Assembly (NCBI RefSeq): GCF_013087525.1
Contig: NZ_JABFCS010000001.1
Coordinates: 744,001-808,000 of the forward strand
DNA from: Ramlibacter montanisoli
GTDB taxonomy: Bacteria > Pseudomonadota > Gammaproteobacteria > Burkholderiales > Burkholderiaceae_C
Direction of reading: 5' to 3'
Length of the DNA stretch: 64,000 nucleotides
Positions 28,765 to 41,096 of the stretch are shown in pieces. A program made the translations under genes and the position numbers. Positions within the stretch are counted from its first letter, which is position 1. The number at the start of each line of letters is the position of its first letter. The notes below the pieces were generated by a model, which saw nothing but the letters and a program-made list of their open reading frames with translations, ran no database searches and had not been told where the DNA came from.

Positions 28765-29391
28765 TCAGCCGTGGAGTTCGGCCAGCGCCTGCGCGAGGTT
28801 CTCGCGCGCGCGGTGCTCCAGCGCGTCGTGGAAGGCGGCGGTGGCGTAGATGCGCGGGCGCGCCAGGAAGCCGGAAAGCACGCGCGCGCGGCCGGCGCGG
28901 AACGCCTCGTCCGGCACGTGTGCGTATTCCGTGCGGATCTGGCGTCCCGATTCGGCGAAACGGGTGGGCGCCGCGCCCAGGATCGCCAGGTCCACGTCCA
29001 CCAGCAGCTGGGTATCGGGTTCGTGCGCCGGCGCTTCGTGCGTGCGGGTGGCCAGCACCAGGGCCTGCACCCGCTGGGCGACGTCCTCGCCGCAGCCCGC
29101 GGCCAGGATGGCGCGCCAGGCCCATTCGGCGCTGCGTTCCTCGTTGTCGGCGCGGCGCGGGTCGTACACGGCGTCGTGGAACCAGAGCGCCAGCTCCACT
29201 TCCGCCGGCCGCTGCGCCAGCGCGGCCGCGGCTTCGCAGTGCGCCAGGCATTCGCGCAGGTGCTGCAGCGTGTGGTAGTGGCGGTGCGCCTGGCTGTAGG
29301 CGCCCACGAGCTGGTTGAACAGGCCGCCGTCGATCGTCTCCGCTCCCAGCTCCGTCCACAGCCGTCGCCAGGACGCCCCGGTCACGTTCAT
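28765..29391 (-). CDS. HD-superfamily metal-dependent hydrolase
   Basis: An intact protein of 208 residues with HRHYHTLQHLRECL, the HD signature in LALWFHDAVYD and an RADNEERSAEWAW motif. It belongs to the predicted HD phosphohydrolase group that databases sometimes mislabel as an NMDA receptor subunit. The substrate is unknown. Its ATG overlaps the mltB stop, so it is the last gene of the moxR-DUF58-tgpA-mltB operon. Confidence 0.82.
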   Translation of the reverse strand: MNVTGASWRRLWTELGAETIDGGLFNQLVGAYSQAHRHYHTLQHLRECLAHCEAAAALAQRPAEVELALWFHDAVYDPRRADNEERSAEWAWRAILAAGCGEDVAQRVQALVLATRTHEAPAHEPDTQLLVDVDLAILGAAPTRFAESGRQIRTEYAHVPDEAFRAGRARVLSGFLARPRIYATAAFHDALEHRARENLAQALAELHG

Positions 29392-30512
29392 GGGTTGCGC
29401 GCGGTCTGCCGGCCCAGCGCCTCCTTCACCTCGCGTCCCAGCTCGATGACGGCCATCGCGTAGTAGCTGGACCAGTTGTAGCGGGTGATCACGTAGAAGT
29501 TCTCGGTGCCGGCCACGTAGGTCGGTGCTTCCTCGCCGTTCTGCAGCTCGATCAGCGCCAGCGGTCCCTTGTGCGCCAGCGCCGGTCCTTCGATGACCGC
29601 GCCCAGCTCCTGGAAGCGGGCGGCGTTGAAGGTGGGCAGGATGTCGGGGGCCAGCAGGCCTTCGAGGTTCAGCTTCGTGGGATCGAAGCGCACGGGGTAA
29701 TGCGTGGGCATGCCGGTGTTCCAGCCGTAGCCCTTGAAGTAGTTGGCCACCGAGCCGATCACGTCCTCGGTGCTGCGGGCGAGGTCCACCACCTTGTCGC
29801 CGTCGTAGTCCACGCCCCAGCGCGCCAGGCTGCTGGGCATGAACTGCGGCATGCCCCAGGCGCCGGCATAGCTGCCGCGCGGCTTGAGCGGGCTGGTGCG
29901 CTCCTGGCGGTGCAGCACGAGGAACTGTTCCAGCTCGCCGCGGAAGTACTTGCTGCGTTCCGCCGCGCGCGGATGGCTCTCGGGGAAGTCGAAGGCCAGC
30001 GTGGCCAGCGCGTCGATCACGCGGAAGTCGCCCATCTGCTGCCCGTAGATGGTCTCCACGCCGATGATGCCGACGATGATCTCCGCCGGCACGCCGAACT
30101 CCTGCTCGGCCCGCTCCAGCGTCCGGCGGTTCTCGTTCCAGAAGCGCACCCCGGCGCCTATGCGTGTGGCGTCGATGAAGCGGCTGCGGTACAGCTTCCA
30201 GTTCTTCGGCTGCGACGCCGGCGGTGGCTGCATCAGGCGGCTGACCACCGCGAGGTTCTGAGCCTGCCCGACCATGCTGCGCACCCAGGCGGGGTCGAGA
30301 TCGCGGCGGGCGGCCAGGTCGTCGGCGAACTGCATCGCCTCCTCGCGCTCGGCGTAGGGCGGGCCGCTGCGTTGCGCCGCCGGCCGGGCGCGCGTGCTCG
30401 CGCGCGGCTGGGGCTTGGAGGCGGAGCTGCCGCTGTCGCCTTCCGCTCCTTGGGCGGGGGCGACCAGGGGCAGTGCGAGCAGGAAGGCGAACAGGAAGGC
30501 AAGCAAGGGCAT
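29388..30512 (-). CDS. mltB: Membrane-bound lytic murein transglycosylase B
   Basis: An intact protein of 374 residues with an N-terminal signal sequence (no lipobox cysteine is seen), a basic Ala/Arg linker and the SLT-type catalytic domain. The catalytic glutamate is in GIIGVETIYG; other family segments are GAWGMPQFMPSS, DVIGSVANYFK and a C-terminal NFYVITRYNWSSYYAMAV. It cleaves the glycan strands of peptidoglycan in the periplasm. It begins 3 bases after the tgpA stop, and its stop overlaps the HD gene. Confidence 0.92.
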   Translation of the reverse strand: MPLLAFLFAFLLALPLVAPAQGAEGDSGSSASKPQPRASTRARPAAQRSGPPYAEREEAMQFADDLAARRDLDPAWVRSMVGQAQNLAVVSRLMQPPPASQPKNWKLYRSRFIDATRIGAGVRFWNENRRTLERAEQEFGVPAEIIVGIIGVETIYGQQMGDFRVIDALATLAFDFPESHPRAAERSKYFRGELEQFLVLHRQERTSPLKPRGSYAGAWGMPQFMPSSLARWGVDYDGDKVVDLARSTEDVIGSVANYFKGYGWNTGMPTHYPVRFDPTKLNLEGLLAPDILPTFNAARFQELGAVIEGPALAHKGPLALIELQNGEEAPTYVAGTENFYVITRYNWSSYYAMAVIELGREVKEALGRQTARNP

Positions 30513-30515
30513 CGG

Positions 30516-32523
30516 TCAGCGGGGCCAGGAAAGCTGTTGGAATTCGCGCCTGAGCGCGGACAAGGTGGTCCCGCGCGCGCGCGCGTACCGCTGGGCTTCG
30601 AGCTTCAGCAGCCACTGGGCCAATCCTCGCGCATCTTCGCCGAACCGGGTGCTCACCAGGTGTGCGATCTCGCGCGGGGGTGCGGTGTTCCCCACTTGCA
30701 GCCCGGCCTGGCGCAGCCGCTTGCGCGTGCGGCCCAGCAGTCGCAGCCAGGGATCGTGCTGCATGCGGTCCCACCAGCTCCACAGCGCCCCGCCGCTGGC
30801 CACCACGACGATGATGCCGATCAGCAGGCGGCTCAGGTCCTCCCAGCTCGGCGACTCGAAGCCCAGGTTGCGCAGCAGGTCGAGCTGGCGGCTCTGCGTG
30901 TAGTTCAGGATCCACTGGTTCCAGCTGTTGTTCATCGCCTCCCAGGTGGCGCGGACCATGGCGGACAGGTTGGGATTGACGTTCTCCAGCGTTCCGGCCA
31001 GCACGCCGCGCGGCGCCGCCAGGCGCTGGAAGGTGCCGGTGCGGCCGGGGGCCACGGCGCCGGTGGGATCGACGCGGACCCAGCCGCGGCCTTCCAGCCA
31101 GACCTCGGTCCAGGCGTGCGCATCGCTTTGCCGCACGATCCAGAAGCCGTCGATCCGGTTCGGCTGCCCGCCCTGGTAGCCGGTCACGATCCGGGAAGGG
31201 ATGCGCATGCCGCGCATCAGCACCACGAAGGCCGAGGCGATGTGCTCGCAGAAGCCCTCCTTGCGGTCGAACCAGAACTCGTCGGCGGTGTTGTCGCCAT
31301 AGACGCCCGGCTCCAGCGTGTAGCGATAGCCGCCGGTGCGCAGCAGCCGCAGCGCGGCCTCCACCAGCGCGGCGGGGTCGCCGGACGGGTTCTCGGCCAG
31401 CAGGCGCGCGGCCAGCTGCATGGTGCGGGGATTCAGGTCCGGCGGCAGCTGCAGGTACTCCGGCAGCACGAGTGCGCGGCGCTGCGGTCCGTGGCGGAAC
31501 TCGAGGTGGCTGACCGCGCGGTAGCGCAGCAGGTCCACCACCGGCTGCGAGGTCAGCCACTGCAGGTCGCTGGTCATGGCGCTGTCGCGCCCGGGCACCT
31601 GCGGGGGCTGGGACGCGACGTCCAGCGTCAACAGCCAGGGCCGGTTGTTCGGCTCCAGCGTGAGTTCGTAGCGCAGCGGCGGCCCCGACACCTCGAGCTG
31701 CGGGTCGATCACCCGCAGCGGCGGGAAGCGGTTGGCCAGCCGCACCAGCGGCCGCCATTCGCGGCCGTCGAATTCGCTGAGCACGGGGCCGCGGAAATAG
31801 AGCGCGCTCTGCGGCGGCGCCGGGCCTTCGAAGCTCACGCGGAAGGCGATGCTGTCGTCCAGCGCCAGCGATGCCATGGTGCCCACCTGCATCTGCGCCG
31901 ACAGGCCGCTGCGACCGGTCATGGCGTCGCCGGGAATGCCCCACAGAGGCGCGAAGCGCGGGAACAGCACGAACAGCACCGCCATCACGGGCGCCCCCAG
32001 CAGCGCCATCCAGGCGGCGGTGCGCGCCGGCTGCAGCAGCGGCGGCCGGCCCACCGGCATGTGCGCGTTGACCAGCGCGGTCAGCAGCCCCAGCAGCGCC
32101 ACCAGCATCCCCGCGGCCACCGGCAGCGACTGCGAGAAGAAGAAGTTGGTGAGCATCGTGAAGAAGCCCAGGAAGAACACCACGAAGGCGCGCGCCGCGC
32201 GCGCAGCTCCAGGGTCTTGAGCGCCAGCAGCGCCACGATGAGGGTCACGCCCGGGTCGCGCCCGAGCAGCGTGCGGTAGGACCACCAGGTGCCGAACAGC
32301 GTGAGCACCAGCAGCGGCAGCAGCCAGTAGCGCCCCGGCAGCGGGCGGCCGCTGATGGCCAGCGAGCCGCGCCAGGCCAGGATGGTGAACACCAGCAGCG
32401 AACACCACCAGGGCAGGCGGCCCACGTGCGGCAGCACGATCCAGCCGATCACGAACAGCAGGAACAGCGTGTCGCGCGCCTCGCGCGCGGCAGCACGGGC
32501 AGGCGGGCGGCGAGGTTCAGCAC
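30516..32523 (-). CDS. tgpA: TgpA-type membrane transglutaminase (DUF3488) (two frame breaks)
   Basis: A protein of about 669 residues: five to six N-terminal membrane helices (DUF3488), a periplasmic transglutaminase-like domain with Cys in KEGFCEHIASAF, His in DAHAWTEVWL and Asp in RVDPTG, then one membrane helix and a C-terminal DUF4129-like tail. TgpA is a periplasmic transglutaminase needed for viability in Pseudomonas. Start is a GTG overlapping the DUF58 stop. Frame breaks occur near 32485 and 32205, both in GC repeats; each needs one added base for 670 codons including the stop. Confidence 0.88.
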
Positions 32524-33570
32524 AGCGCCAGCGCCTCCAGGCAGCGGCGCTTGTGCGCCTCGCCCGCGCCCGGGGCGAGCTGCTGCCCCGGCAGGCGCAG
32601 GCCGTAGTCCAGCCCCAGCTTGTCGGCCTGCAGCACCCACGCGGTCAGGCGCGACAGGCGCGCCTCCCGCTCGGCGAGCCGGCACTGCTCGAAGTCCAGC
32701 CAGAGCTCCATGCGCTGCGCCTGCAGGGTGTCGCGGCTGACGAGTTCATCGGTCTTGGCGGCCTTCTTCCAGACCACCAGCTTCATCGGGTCGCCGCGCC
32801 GGTAGCCGCGCACGCCCTCGAATTCGCCGCTGGTCTGCACCCGCGCCATCGCGGCACCGCCGGAGCGCGGTTCGCCCGCGGGCAGCGGCGGCGGCTGCGG
32901 CTCGGGCCGGGGATAGACCAGCACCTGCGCCGCCGGCCGCCAGACCGTCCAGACGCGGAAGGTGCCCAGGGGGAAGCGCGTTTCGGCGCGGTCAGCGGCG
33001 GCACCCGGTGCAGGCCGCGCCGCTCGGGCCGGAAGGCCACCTGCACCGTGCAGCTGCCCTGCGCGGGCACGTCGGTCCAGGTCCAGTGGTCCTCGTGCGT
33101 GACATCCAGCACCGCCAGGCCGATGCCGATGCGCGCGGTCTTGCGCGTGTTGCCCAGCACCAGGGACAGCGGAGCGCTGGCACCCGCGAACTGCGGCGCC
33201 GGCGGCATCAGGCTGAGCGTCATGCCGCGCAGCGTCGCATGGCACACGTGCATGCCGACGATGGCGCAGCCGGCCAGCAGGAAGGTGAGCAGGTAGCCCA
33301 GGTTCAGCTGGTAGTTGATGGATCCCACCAGCAGCACCAGCAGCGTCGCGCCCATCATGAAGCCGGCGCGCGTGGGCAGGATGTACACGTTGCGCTGGGT
33401 CAGCGTCAGCGTGTCGGTGAGGGGCAGGCGTGCCTGCCACCACTGGCGGAAGCGGCGGCGCGCGAAGGAAAACGGGTTCCATGGCCGCCGGCCGCCGTGG
33501 AACCGGCTTCGCCGGGCCACTGGGGGCGCCCCTCGAGGGGAAGCGCCGAAGGCGCTTCGGGGGTGGGCCA

Positions 33571-33571
<1 letters not shown>
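32517..33571 (-). CDS. DUF58 domain protein (one frame break)
   Basis: A protein of about 351 residues with two N-terminal membrane helices (GFMMGATLLVLLVGSI and LGYLLTFLLAGCAIVG) and the DUF58 domain with its EFEGVRGYRRGDPMKLVVWK signature. DUF58 proteins pair with MoxR AAA ATPases and TgpA. The ATG overlaps the moxR stop (TAATG), but the first ~30 codons consist of a palindromic repeat element, so initiation at the in-frame GTG at 33520 is an alternative. The frame breaks near 32995; one added base joins PPLTA to ETRFPLGTF. Confidence 0.87.
33482..33571. repeat. Palindromic intergenic-type element overlapping the 5' end of the DUF58 gene
   Basis: Three short perfect or near-perfect palindromes lie side by side: CCGGCTTCGCCGG (33503-33515), CCCCTCGAGGGG (33529-33540) and AAGCGCC-GAA-GGCGCTT (33541-33557). 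This composition is typical of REP-like elements of Comamonadaceae. It sits exactly at the moxR/DUF58 junction and is read in frame as the DUF58 N-terminus. Confidence 0.7.
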
Positions 33572-34490
<919 letters not shown>

Positions 34491-34535
34491 ACAAGCGCGA
34501 CCTTATCCGAAATTTGAAGAGAGCCGAGGCGAGCC

Positions 34536-35489
34536 ATGCACAAGACCGGCTATTTCACGCACCCGGACTGCAGGAGGCACGACATGGGCCGCGGGCACCC
34601 CGAGTGCCCCGAGCGGCTCGACGCGATCGAGGACCGGATGCTGGCCTCGCACCTGCTGGACGTGGTGGACCGGCGCGAGGCGCCCATGGCCAGCACCGAC
34701 CTGCTGGAACTCGCGCACGACCGCATGCACGTCGCGGCGGTCCGCGGCCTGGCCCAGACCGTGATCGAGGAGGAGGACGCCGGCGGCGACGGCCTCATGT
34801 ACATCGACCCGGACACCGCCATGAACCGCCACAGCTGGAACGCGGCGCTGCGCGCGGCCGGCGCCGCCATCGCGGCCACCGACGCGGTGATCACCGGCGA
34901 GCTGGAGAACGCGTTCTGCGCGGTGCGCCCGCCCGGCCACCACGCCACCCGCAGCCGCGCGATGGGCTTCTGCATCATCAACAACGTCGCCGTCGCCGCG
35001 CGCTATGCGCTGGACCGGCACGGCCTGCAGCGCGTGGCGGTGGTGGACTTCGACGTGCACCACGGCAACGGCACCGAGGACATCCTGGCCGGCGACCAGC
35101 GCGTGCTGATGGTCGGGATCTTCCAGCATCCCTTCTACCCGTACAGCGGCTTCGGCTCCCACGCGGAGAACATGGTGAACGTGCCGGTGCCGGCCTACAC
35201 CAAGGGCGCGGCGATCCGCGAGCTGGTGGAAAAGCACTGGATGCCGCGGCTGGAGGAGTTCCAGCCGGAGATGATCTTCATCAGCGCCGGCTTCGACGCC
35301 CACCGCGAGGACGACCTCGGGCAGCTGGGGATGGTGGAGGCGGATTACGCCTGGATCACGAAGCGCCTGAAGGAAGTGGCGGGCAGGCACGCCAAGGGCC
35401 GGATCGTGTCCTGCCTGGAAGGCGGCTACAACCTGAGCGCCCTGGGCCGCAGCGTCGAGGCGCACGTGCGGGCGCTGGCCGATCTCTGA
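34536..35489 (+). CDS. Histone deacetylase-like amidohydrolase
   Basis: An intact protein of 317 residues of the arginase-fold deacetylase superfamily. It has RPPGHHAT (His-His charge relay), VVDFDVHHGNGT and SAGFDAHRED zinc ligands and a LEGGYNLSALG C-terminal loop. Bacterial members remove acetyl groups from polyamines or proteins; the substrate cannot be told here. It is divergent from moxR with only 45 bases between the starts. The enoyl-CoA hydratase gene follows 28 bases downstream. Confidence 0.93.
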   Translation: MHKTGYFTHPDCRRHDMGRGHPECPERLDAIEDRMLASHLLDVVDRREAPMASTDLLELAHDRMHVAAVRGLAQTVIEEEDAGGDGLMYIDPDTAMNRHSWNAALRAAGAAIAATDAVITGELENAFCAVRPPGHHATRSRAMGFCIINNVAVAARYALDRHGLQRVAVVDFDVHHGNGTEDILAGDQRVLMVGIFQHPFYPYSGFGSHAENMVNVPVPAYTKGAAIRELVEKHWMPRLEEFQPEMIFISAGFDAHREDDLGQLGMVEADYAWITKRLKEVAGRHAKGRIVSCLEGGYNLSALGRSVEAHVRALADL

Positions 35490-35517
35490 ACGGGCGCAAC
35501 GAGGAGAGGAGGGAGCG

Positions 35518-36299
<782 letters not shown>

Positions 36300-36303
<4 letters not shown>

Positions 36304-37565
36304 ACGCACTGGAACTGTTGATCCGTGACGCCGGGCACGGGGCCCTCGCGTGGGAGGCCGCCGTGCTGCTGGGCTGCCTGGCCGTCGCCTGGGGCATCTG
36401 CTGGCTGAGCGGCCGCAAGGCGCCGGCCGATTCCGTCTGGTTCGGGCGCGCCACCGTCGATGGCGTGCTGTTCCCGGTGCTGGCCCTGGCGCTCACCTAC
36501 AGCGCGCGCCTCGCCCTGGGCTCCTTCCGCGAGGTGCCGCTGCTGCGCATCGCGGTGCCGGTGCTGGTGGCGCTGGCCGGCATCCGCCTGCTGGCGCGCG
36601 TGTTCACCGTGGTGTTCCCGCGCTCCGCCCTCGCGCGCGTGGCCGAGCGCCTGTTCTCCTGGCTGGCGTGGATCGCCGCGGTGCTGTGGATCCTGGGCCT
36701 GCTGCCGGCCGTGCTGGAGGAGATGGAGGCGATCCAGTTCGCCTTCGGCAAGTCGGAGATCAGCCTGCTGTCCATCGTGCAGGGCGTGCTGTCGTCCGGC
36801 CTGGTGATGGTGCTGGTGCTGTGGATCTCGGCGGCGGTGGAGCGCAAGGTGCTGCGCGACGCGGTGTCGGACCTCTCGCTGCGCAAGGTCGCCGGCAACG
36901 CGATCCGCGCCGTGCTGCTGCTGGTGGGCTTCCTGTTCGCCCTGTCGGCGGTGGGCGTGGACCTGACGGCCTTGTCGGTGCTGGGCGGCGCGCTCGGCGT
37001 CGGCCTCGGCTTCGGCCTGCAGAAGCTGGCGTCCAACTACGTCAGCGGCTTCGTGATCCTGGCCGAGCGCAGCCTGCGCATCGGCGACACGGTGCGCGTG
37101 GACAACTTCGAGGGCGTGGTGGCGGACATCAAGACCCGCTACACGCTGATCCGCGCCGGCAACGGGCGGGAATCGATCGTGCCCAACGAGAAGCTGATCA
37201 CCGAGCGCATCGAGAACCTGTCGCTGGCGGACACGCGGGTACTGGTCACCCTGGACGTCGCCGTCGGCTACGACAGCGACACGGACCTGGTGCAGCGCGA
37301 GCTTACGGCCGCCGCGCTGGATTCGGTCGACGCGCTGAAGGAGCCGCCACCGGCGGTGCGCCTGATGCGCTTGGGCGCCGACGGACTGGAGTTCCAACTG
37401 CTGTTCTGGGTGAACAATCCCAACGCGCAGGTGCCGGCCCGCTCGGACGTGAACCTGGCCGTGCTCCGGCGGCTGCGCGCCGCCGGCATCGACATCCCCT
37501 ACCCGCAGCGGGTGGTGCACGTGGTCGGCACGGGCGGCCGGGAGCTCACCAGCCCAGGTGGCTGA
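36300..37565 (+). CDS. MscS-family mechanosensitive channel
   Basis: An intact protein of 421 residues with five to six N-terminal membrane helices. The pore helix is VLGGALGVGLGFGLQKLASN, followed by the beta domain (RIGDTVRVDNFEGVVADI, GRESIVPNEKLIT) and the C-terminal alpha/beta domain. It would open under membrane tension to release solutes. The ATG overlaps the enoyl-CoA hydratase stop. The 3' end overlaps that of the convergent racemase gene by 20 bases. Confidence 0.93.
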
Positions 37566-38274
37566 CGCAGCCGGCGTAGGGCTTGGGCGGCGGCGACGCG
37601 TAGTCGCCGCGCCTTGAGGTCCGCAGGCCGAGCGCGGCCAGCGCTTCGGCGAACTTCACGGCGGCCGCCACGCCGTCGATCACCGGCACCCCCAGCCGTC
37701 CGCTGAGTTCCGCGCACAGCGGCGCCATGCCGGCGCAACCCAGCACGATCGCGCCGCTGCGGTCCCGCGCGATCGCGGCGCGGGCGGCCTCCTCGATCTG
37801 TCCGACCAGCGCCTCGCCCGCCCCCTCGAGGTCCAGCACCGGGATGTCCGTGCCGTGGACGCCGGCACACTGCGCCTCGAAGCCGTAGCGCTGCACCAGC
37901 CGCTCGGCGATCACGCAGGTGCGGGTGAGGGTGGTGACCACCGAGAAGCGGGTGGCGAGGAAGCTCGCCGCGTGGAAGGCGGCCTCGGCGATGCCGAGGA
38001 CCGGGGCGGCCGTCGCTTCGCGCGCGGCGTCCAGGCCGGGGTCTCCGAAGCAGGAGATCACCACCGCATCGGCCGCGGCGGCGCCCAGGCGCACCTGTTC
38101 GGCGACGCCGGCGGCGGCAATGGCCTCGTCGTAGTGGCACTCGATCGAGGCCGGGCCGAAGCTCGGTTGGGCCGCCACGATCTCGGTGCCCGGGGCAGCG
38201 ACCGCGCGCGCCGCCTGCGCGATGGCCTGCGTCATGGACGCCGTGGTGTTGGGATTGATCAGCAGGATCTTCAT
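37546..38274 (-). CDS. Asp/Glu/hydantoin racemase family protein
   Basis: An intact protein of 242 residues starting MKILLINPNTTASMT. It has the two catalytic cysteines of the family, C75 (VVISCFGDPG) and C180 (IVLGCAGMA), spaced as in hydantoin racemases (HyuE). It would interconvert D- and L-5-substituted hydantoins or a related ureide such as allantoin. It is divergent from a peptide-type ABC transporter operon and in the neighbourhood of an amidase, an M20 ureidohydrolase and ureidoglycolate lyase, which fits a ureide-scavenging role. Confidence 0.87.
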   Translation of the reverse strand: MKILLINPNTTASMTQAIAQAARAVAAPGTEIVAAQPSFGPASIECHYDEAIAAAGVAEQVRLGAAAADAVVISCFGDPGLDAAREATAAPVLGIAEAAFHAASFLATRFSVVTTLTRTCVIAERLVQRYGFEAQCAGVHGTDIPVLDLEGAGEALVGQIEEAARAAIARDRSGAIVLGCAGMAPLCAELSGRLGVPVIDGVAAAVKFAEALAALGLRTSRRGDYASPPPKPYAGCVSHLGW

Positions 38275-38338
38275 GGCGGCCTCCAAGCAAGACGGACGCC
38301 CGCCCGAGCGCGCCGCATCGGTGCATCTTGTGCCGCAC

Positions 38339-38354
38339 GCATGGGGCTGGTGCA
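38339..38354 (+). promoter_or_regulatory. NtrC-like enhancer site upstream of the ABC transporter operon
   Basis: GCAT-N7-GTGCA (38339-38354) matches the NtrC consensus GCAC-N7-GTGC with one mismatch. It lies about 95 bases before the predicted sigma-54 start site, a typical NtrC distance. Further GGTGCA half sites occur at about 38320 and 38404. Assignment is by eye only. Confidence 0.45.
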
Positions 38355-38416
38355 CAGAGGGTTTTCTCCAGTGATTTCGCGCGGTGCGGGTGCGCTAATC
38401 CCTGGTGCATGGATGC

Positions 38417-38432
38417 TGGCACACGCCTTGCA
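38417..38432 (+). promoter_or_regulatory. Sigma-54 promoter (-24/-12) of the ABC transporter operon
   Basis: TGGCACACGCCTTGCA matches the sigma-54 consensus TGGCAC-N5-TTGCA exactly, with the required GG-N10-GC spacing. It lies 34 bases before the substrate-binding protein ATG, leaving room for a start site near 38444. Confidence 0.82.
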
Positions 38433-38465
38433 GTCAGGTTTTCGTTCTTACCTCCGGGAGCCCCG

Positions 38466-40126
38466 ATGAAGCCTATGACCCTCCTCCCCGCCTTGCAACC
38501 CGCGCCGGCCTCGCGCTGGCCGCCGGGCTCCTGGCCTTCGCCTCACCCACGGTGCTGGCGCAGGAAAAAGTGCTACGCATCGCGATGACGGCGGCCGACA
38601 TCCCGCGCACGCTGGGGCAGCCCGACCAGGGCTTCGAGGGCAACCGCTTCACCGGCATCCCCATGTACGACGCGCTCACCCACTGGGACCTGTCCAAGTC
38701 GGACGCGCCCAGCGTCATGGTGCCGGGGCTGGCCACCTCCTGGGCGGTCGACGCCAAGGACAAGACCAAGTGGATCTTCAAGCTGCGCCCGGGCGTGAAG
38801 TTCCACGACGGCTCCGAGTTCAACGCCGACGCCGTGGTCTGGAACGTGCGCAAGGTGCTGGACAAGGACGCGCCGCATTTCGACGCCAGCCAGGTCGGCG
38901 TGACCGCTTCCCGCATGCCCACGCTGCGCAGCGCCCGCAAGATCGACAACCTCACGGTGGAACTGACCACCAGCGAGCCGGACGCCTTCCTGCCGCTGAA
39001 CCTGACCAACCTGTTCATGGCCAGCCCGGCTCACTGGCAGAAGAAGTTCGACGCCGCCGCCGGCGCGCCGGCCGACAAGGCCAAGGCCGCCTGGAACGCC
39101 TTCGCGGCCGACGCCTCCGGCACCGGCCCGTTCAAGATGGTGCGCTTCGTGCCGCGCGAGCGCCTCGAAGTGGTGGCCAACAAGGCCTACTGGGACCCGA
39201 AGCGCACGCCCAAGATCGACCGGGTCGTGATGCTGCCGATGCCGGAGGCCAACGCCCGCACCGCGGCCCTGCTGTCCGGCCAGGTGGACTGGATCGAGGC
39301 GCCGGCGCCGGACGCGATGGCGCCGATCCAGGCGCGCGGCTTCAAGACCTATTTCAACCAGCAGCCGCACGTCTGGCCCTGGCAGCTGTCCTTCGCCGAC
39401 GGCTCGCCCTGGCTGGACAAGCGGGTGCGCCAGGCCGCCAACCTGTGCGTCGACCGCACCGGCATGCTCAAGCTGCTGGGCGGCATGATGGCCGTGCCCA
39501 AGGGCACGGTGCCTCCGGGCCACCCGTGGTGGGGCAACCCGAAGTTCGACATCAAGTACGACCCGGATGCGGCCAAGAAGCTGATGTCCGAGGCCGGCTA
39601 CAGCGCCGCCAAGCCGCTGAAGGTGAAGGTGCAGATCTCCGCCAGCGGTTCCGGCCAGATGCAGCCGCTGCCGATGAACGAGTTCGCGCAGCAGTCGCTC
39701 AAGGGCTGCTACTTCGACGTGCAGTTCGACGTGATCGAGTGGAACACGCTGTTCACCAACTGGCGCAAGGGCGCCAAGGACCCCTCGGCCAACGGCGCCA
39801 ATGCGATCAACGTCAGCTTCGCGGCCATGGACCCCTTCTTCGCGATGGTGCGCTTCTCCAGCACCAAGGCCTTCCCGCCGGTCAGCAACAACTGGGGCTA
39901 CTACGGCAACGCGGAGATCGACAAGCTGATCGCCGAGGCCCGCACCTCCTTTGACGACAAGGCGCGCGACGCCGCGCTGGCCAGCTGCACGCCCGCATCG
40001 TCGAGGACGCGGCCTTCGTCTGGATCGCCCACGACGTCGGCCCGCGCGCCATCAGCCCCAAGGTGAAGAACGTCGTGCAGCCGCGCAGACTGGTTCATCG
40101 ACCTCGCCACCATGACGATGGACTGA
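38466..40126 (+). CDS. ABC transporter substrate-binding protein, family 5 (three frame breaks)
   Basis: A periplasmic protein of about 553 residues of the DppA/OppA family. It has a signal peptide ending near TVLAQ, then VLRIAM, WIFKLRPGVKFHDGSEF (the family signature), DASGTGPFKMVRF, RTAALLSGQVDWIEAPAP and QAANLCVDRTGM. Breaks occur near 38490 (in the signal peptide), 39983 and 40085; the last exons continue HARIVEDAAFVWIAHD and end WFIDLATMTMD. It binds a peptide-like or ureide-like solute. First gene of a sigma-54-type operon that also carries an amidase. Confidence 0.88.
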
Positions 40127-40133
40127 CGCACGG

Positions 40134-41086
40134 ATGACGGGATTCCTGCTGCGGCGGCTGCTGTACACGCTGCCCATCATGGTGGGCGTGGCGCTGGTGT
40201 GCTTCACGCTCGTGCACCTGGCACCGGGGACCCCCTGGTGTCGGTGCTGCCTCCCGACGCTTCCGCGGAACTGCAGGAGCGCATGCGCGAGATGTACGGC
40301 TTCAACCGCTCCTACCCGGAGCAGTTCGGCAGCTGGGTCTGGCGCGCGCTGCAGGGCGACCTGGGCATGTCGATCGCCTCCGGGCGGCCGGTGGCCGACG
40401 AGGTGATGCGCGCGGTCGGCAACACGCTGCGCCTGGCGGTGCTGGCGACCTTCATCGGCTTCATCCTCGGCAGCCTGTTCGGCTTCGTCGCCGGCTACTT
40501 CCGCAACTCCTGGGTCGACAAGGCCGCTTCGCTGACTTCCGTGCTGGGCGTGAGCGTGCCGCACTACTGGCTGGGCATGGTGCTGGTGATCGTGTTCTCT
40601 GTGCTCCTGAACTGGATGCCGCCGGGCGGCGCGGGGCCGGGCGGCTCCACCCAGTGGAGCTGGGACTGGGAGCACATGCGGCACATGGTGCTGCCGGCGG
40701 TGACCATGAGCGTGATCCCCATGGGCATCATCGCCCGGACGGTGCGCGCGCTGGTGGCCGAGATCCTGTCGCAGGAGTTCATCGTCGGCCTGCGCGCCAA
40801 GGGCCTGACCGACACCGGCATCTTCCTGCACGTGGTGAAGAACGCGGCGCCCACGGCGCTGGCGGTGATGGGCCTGCAACTGGGCTACCTGCTGGGCGGA
40901 TCCATCCTGATCGAGACGGTGTTCTCCTGGCCGGGCACCGGCTTCCTGCTGAACTCCGCCATCTTCCAGCGCGACCTGCCGCTGCTGCAGGGGACCATCC
41001 TGGTGCTGGCGATGTTCTTCGTCGTGCTGAACCTGCTGGTGGACGTCGTGCAGACGCTGCTGGATCCGCGCATCGCGCGCGCCTGA
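40134..41086 (+). CDS. ABC transporter permease, DppB type (one frame break)
   Basis: An inner-membrane permease of about 317 residues with the DppB/OppB layout: N-terminal helix (LLRRLLYTLPIMVGVALV), five further helices and the EAA loop (LRAKGLTDTGIFLHVVKNA). The frame breaks near 40232 (GGGGACCCCC); one added base joins LVHLAPGD to PLVSVLPPDA. It starts 7 bases after the substrate-binding protein gene. Confidence 0.92.
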
Positions 41087-41096
41087 GGGACCGTCC

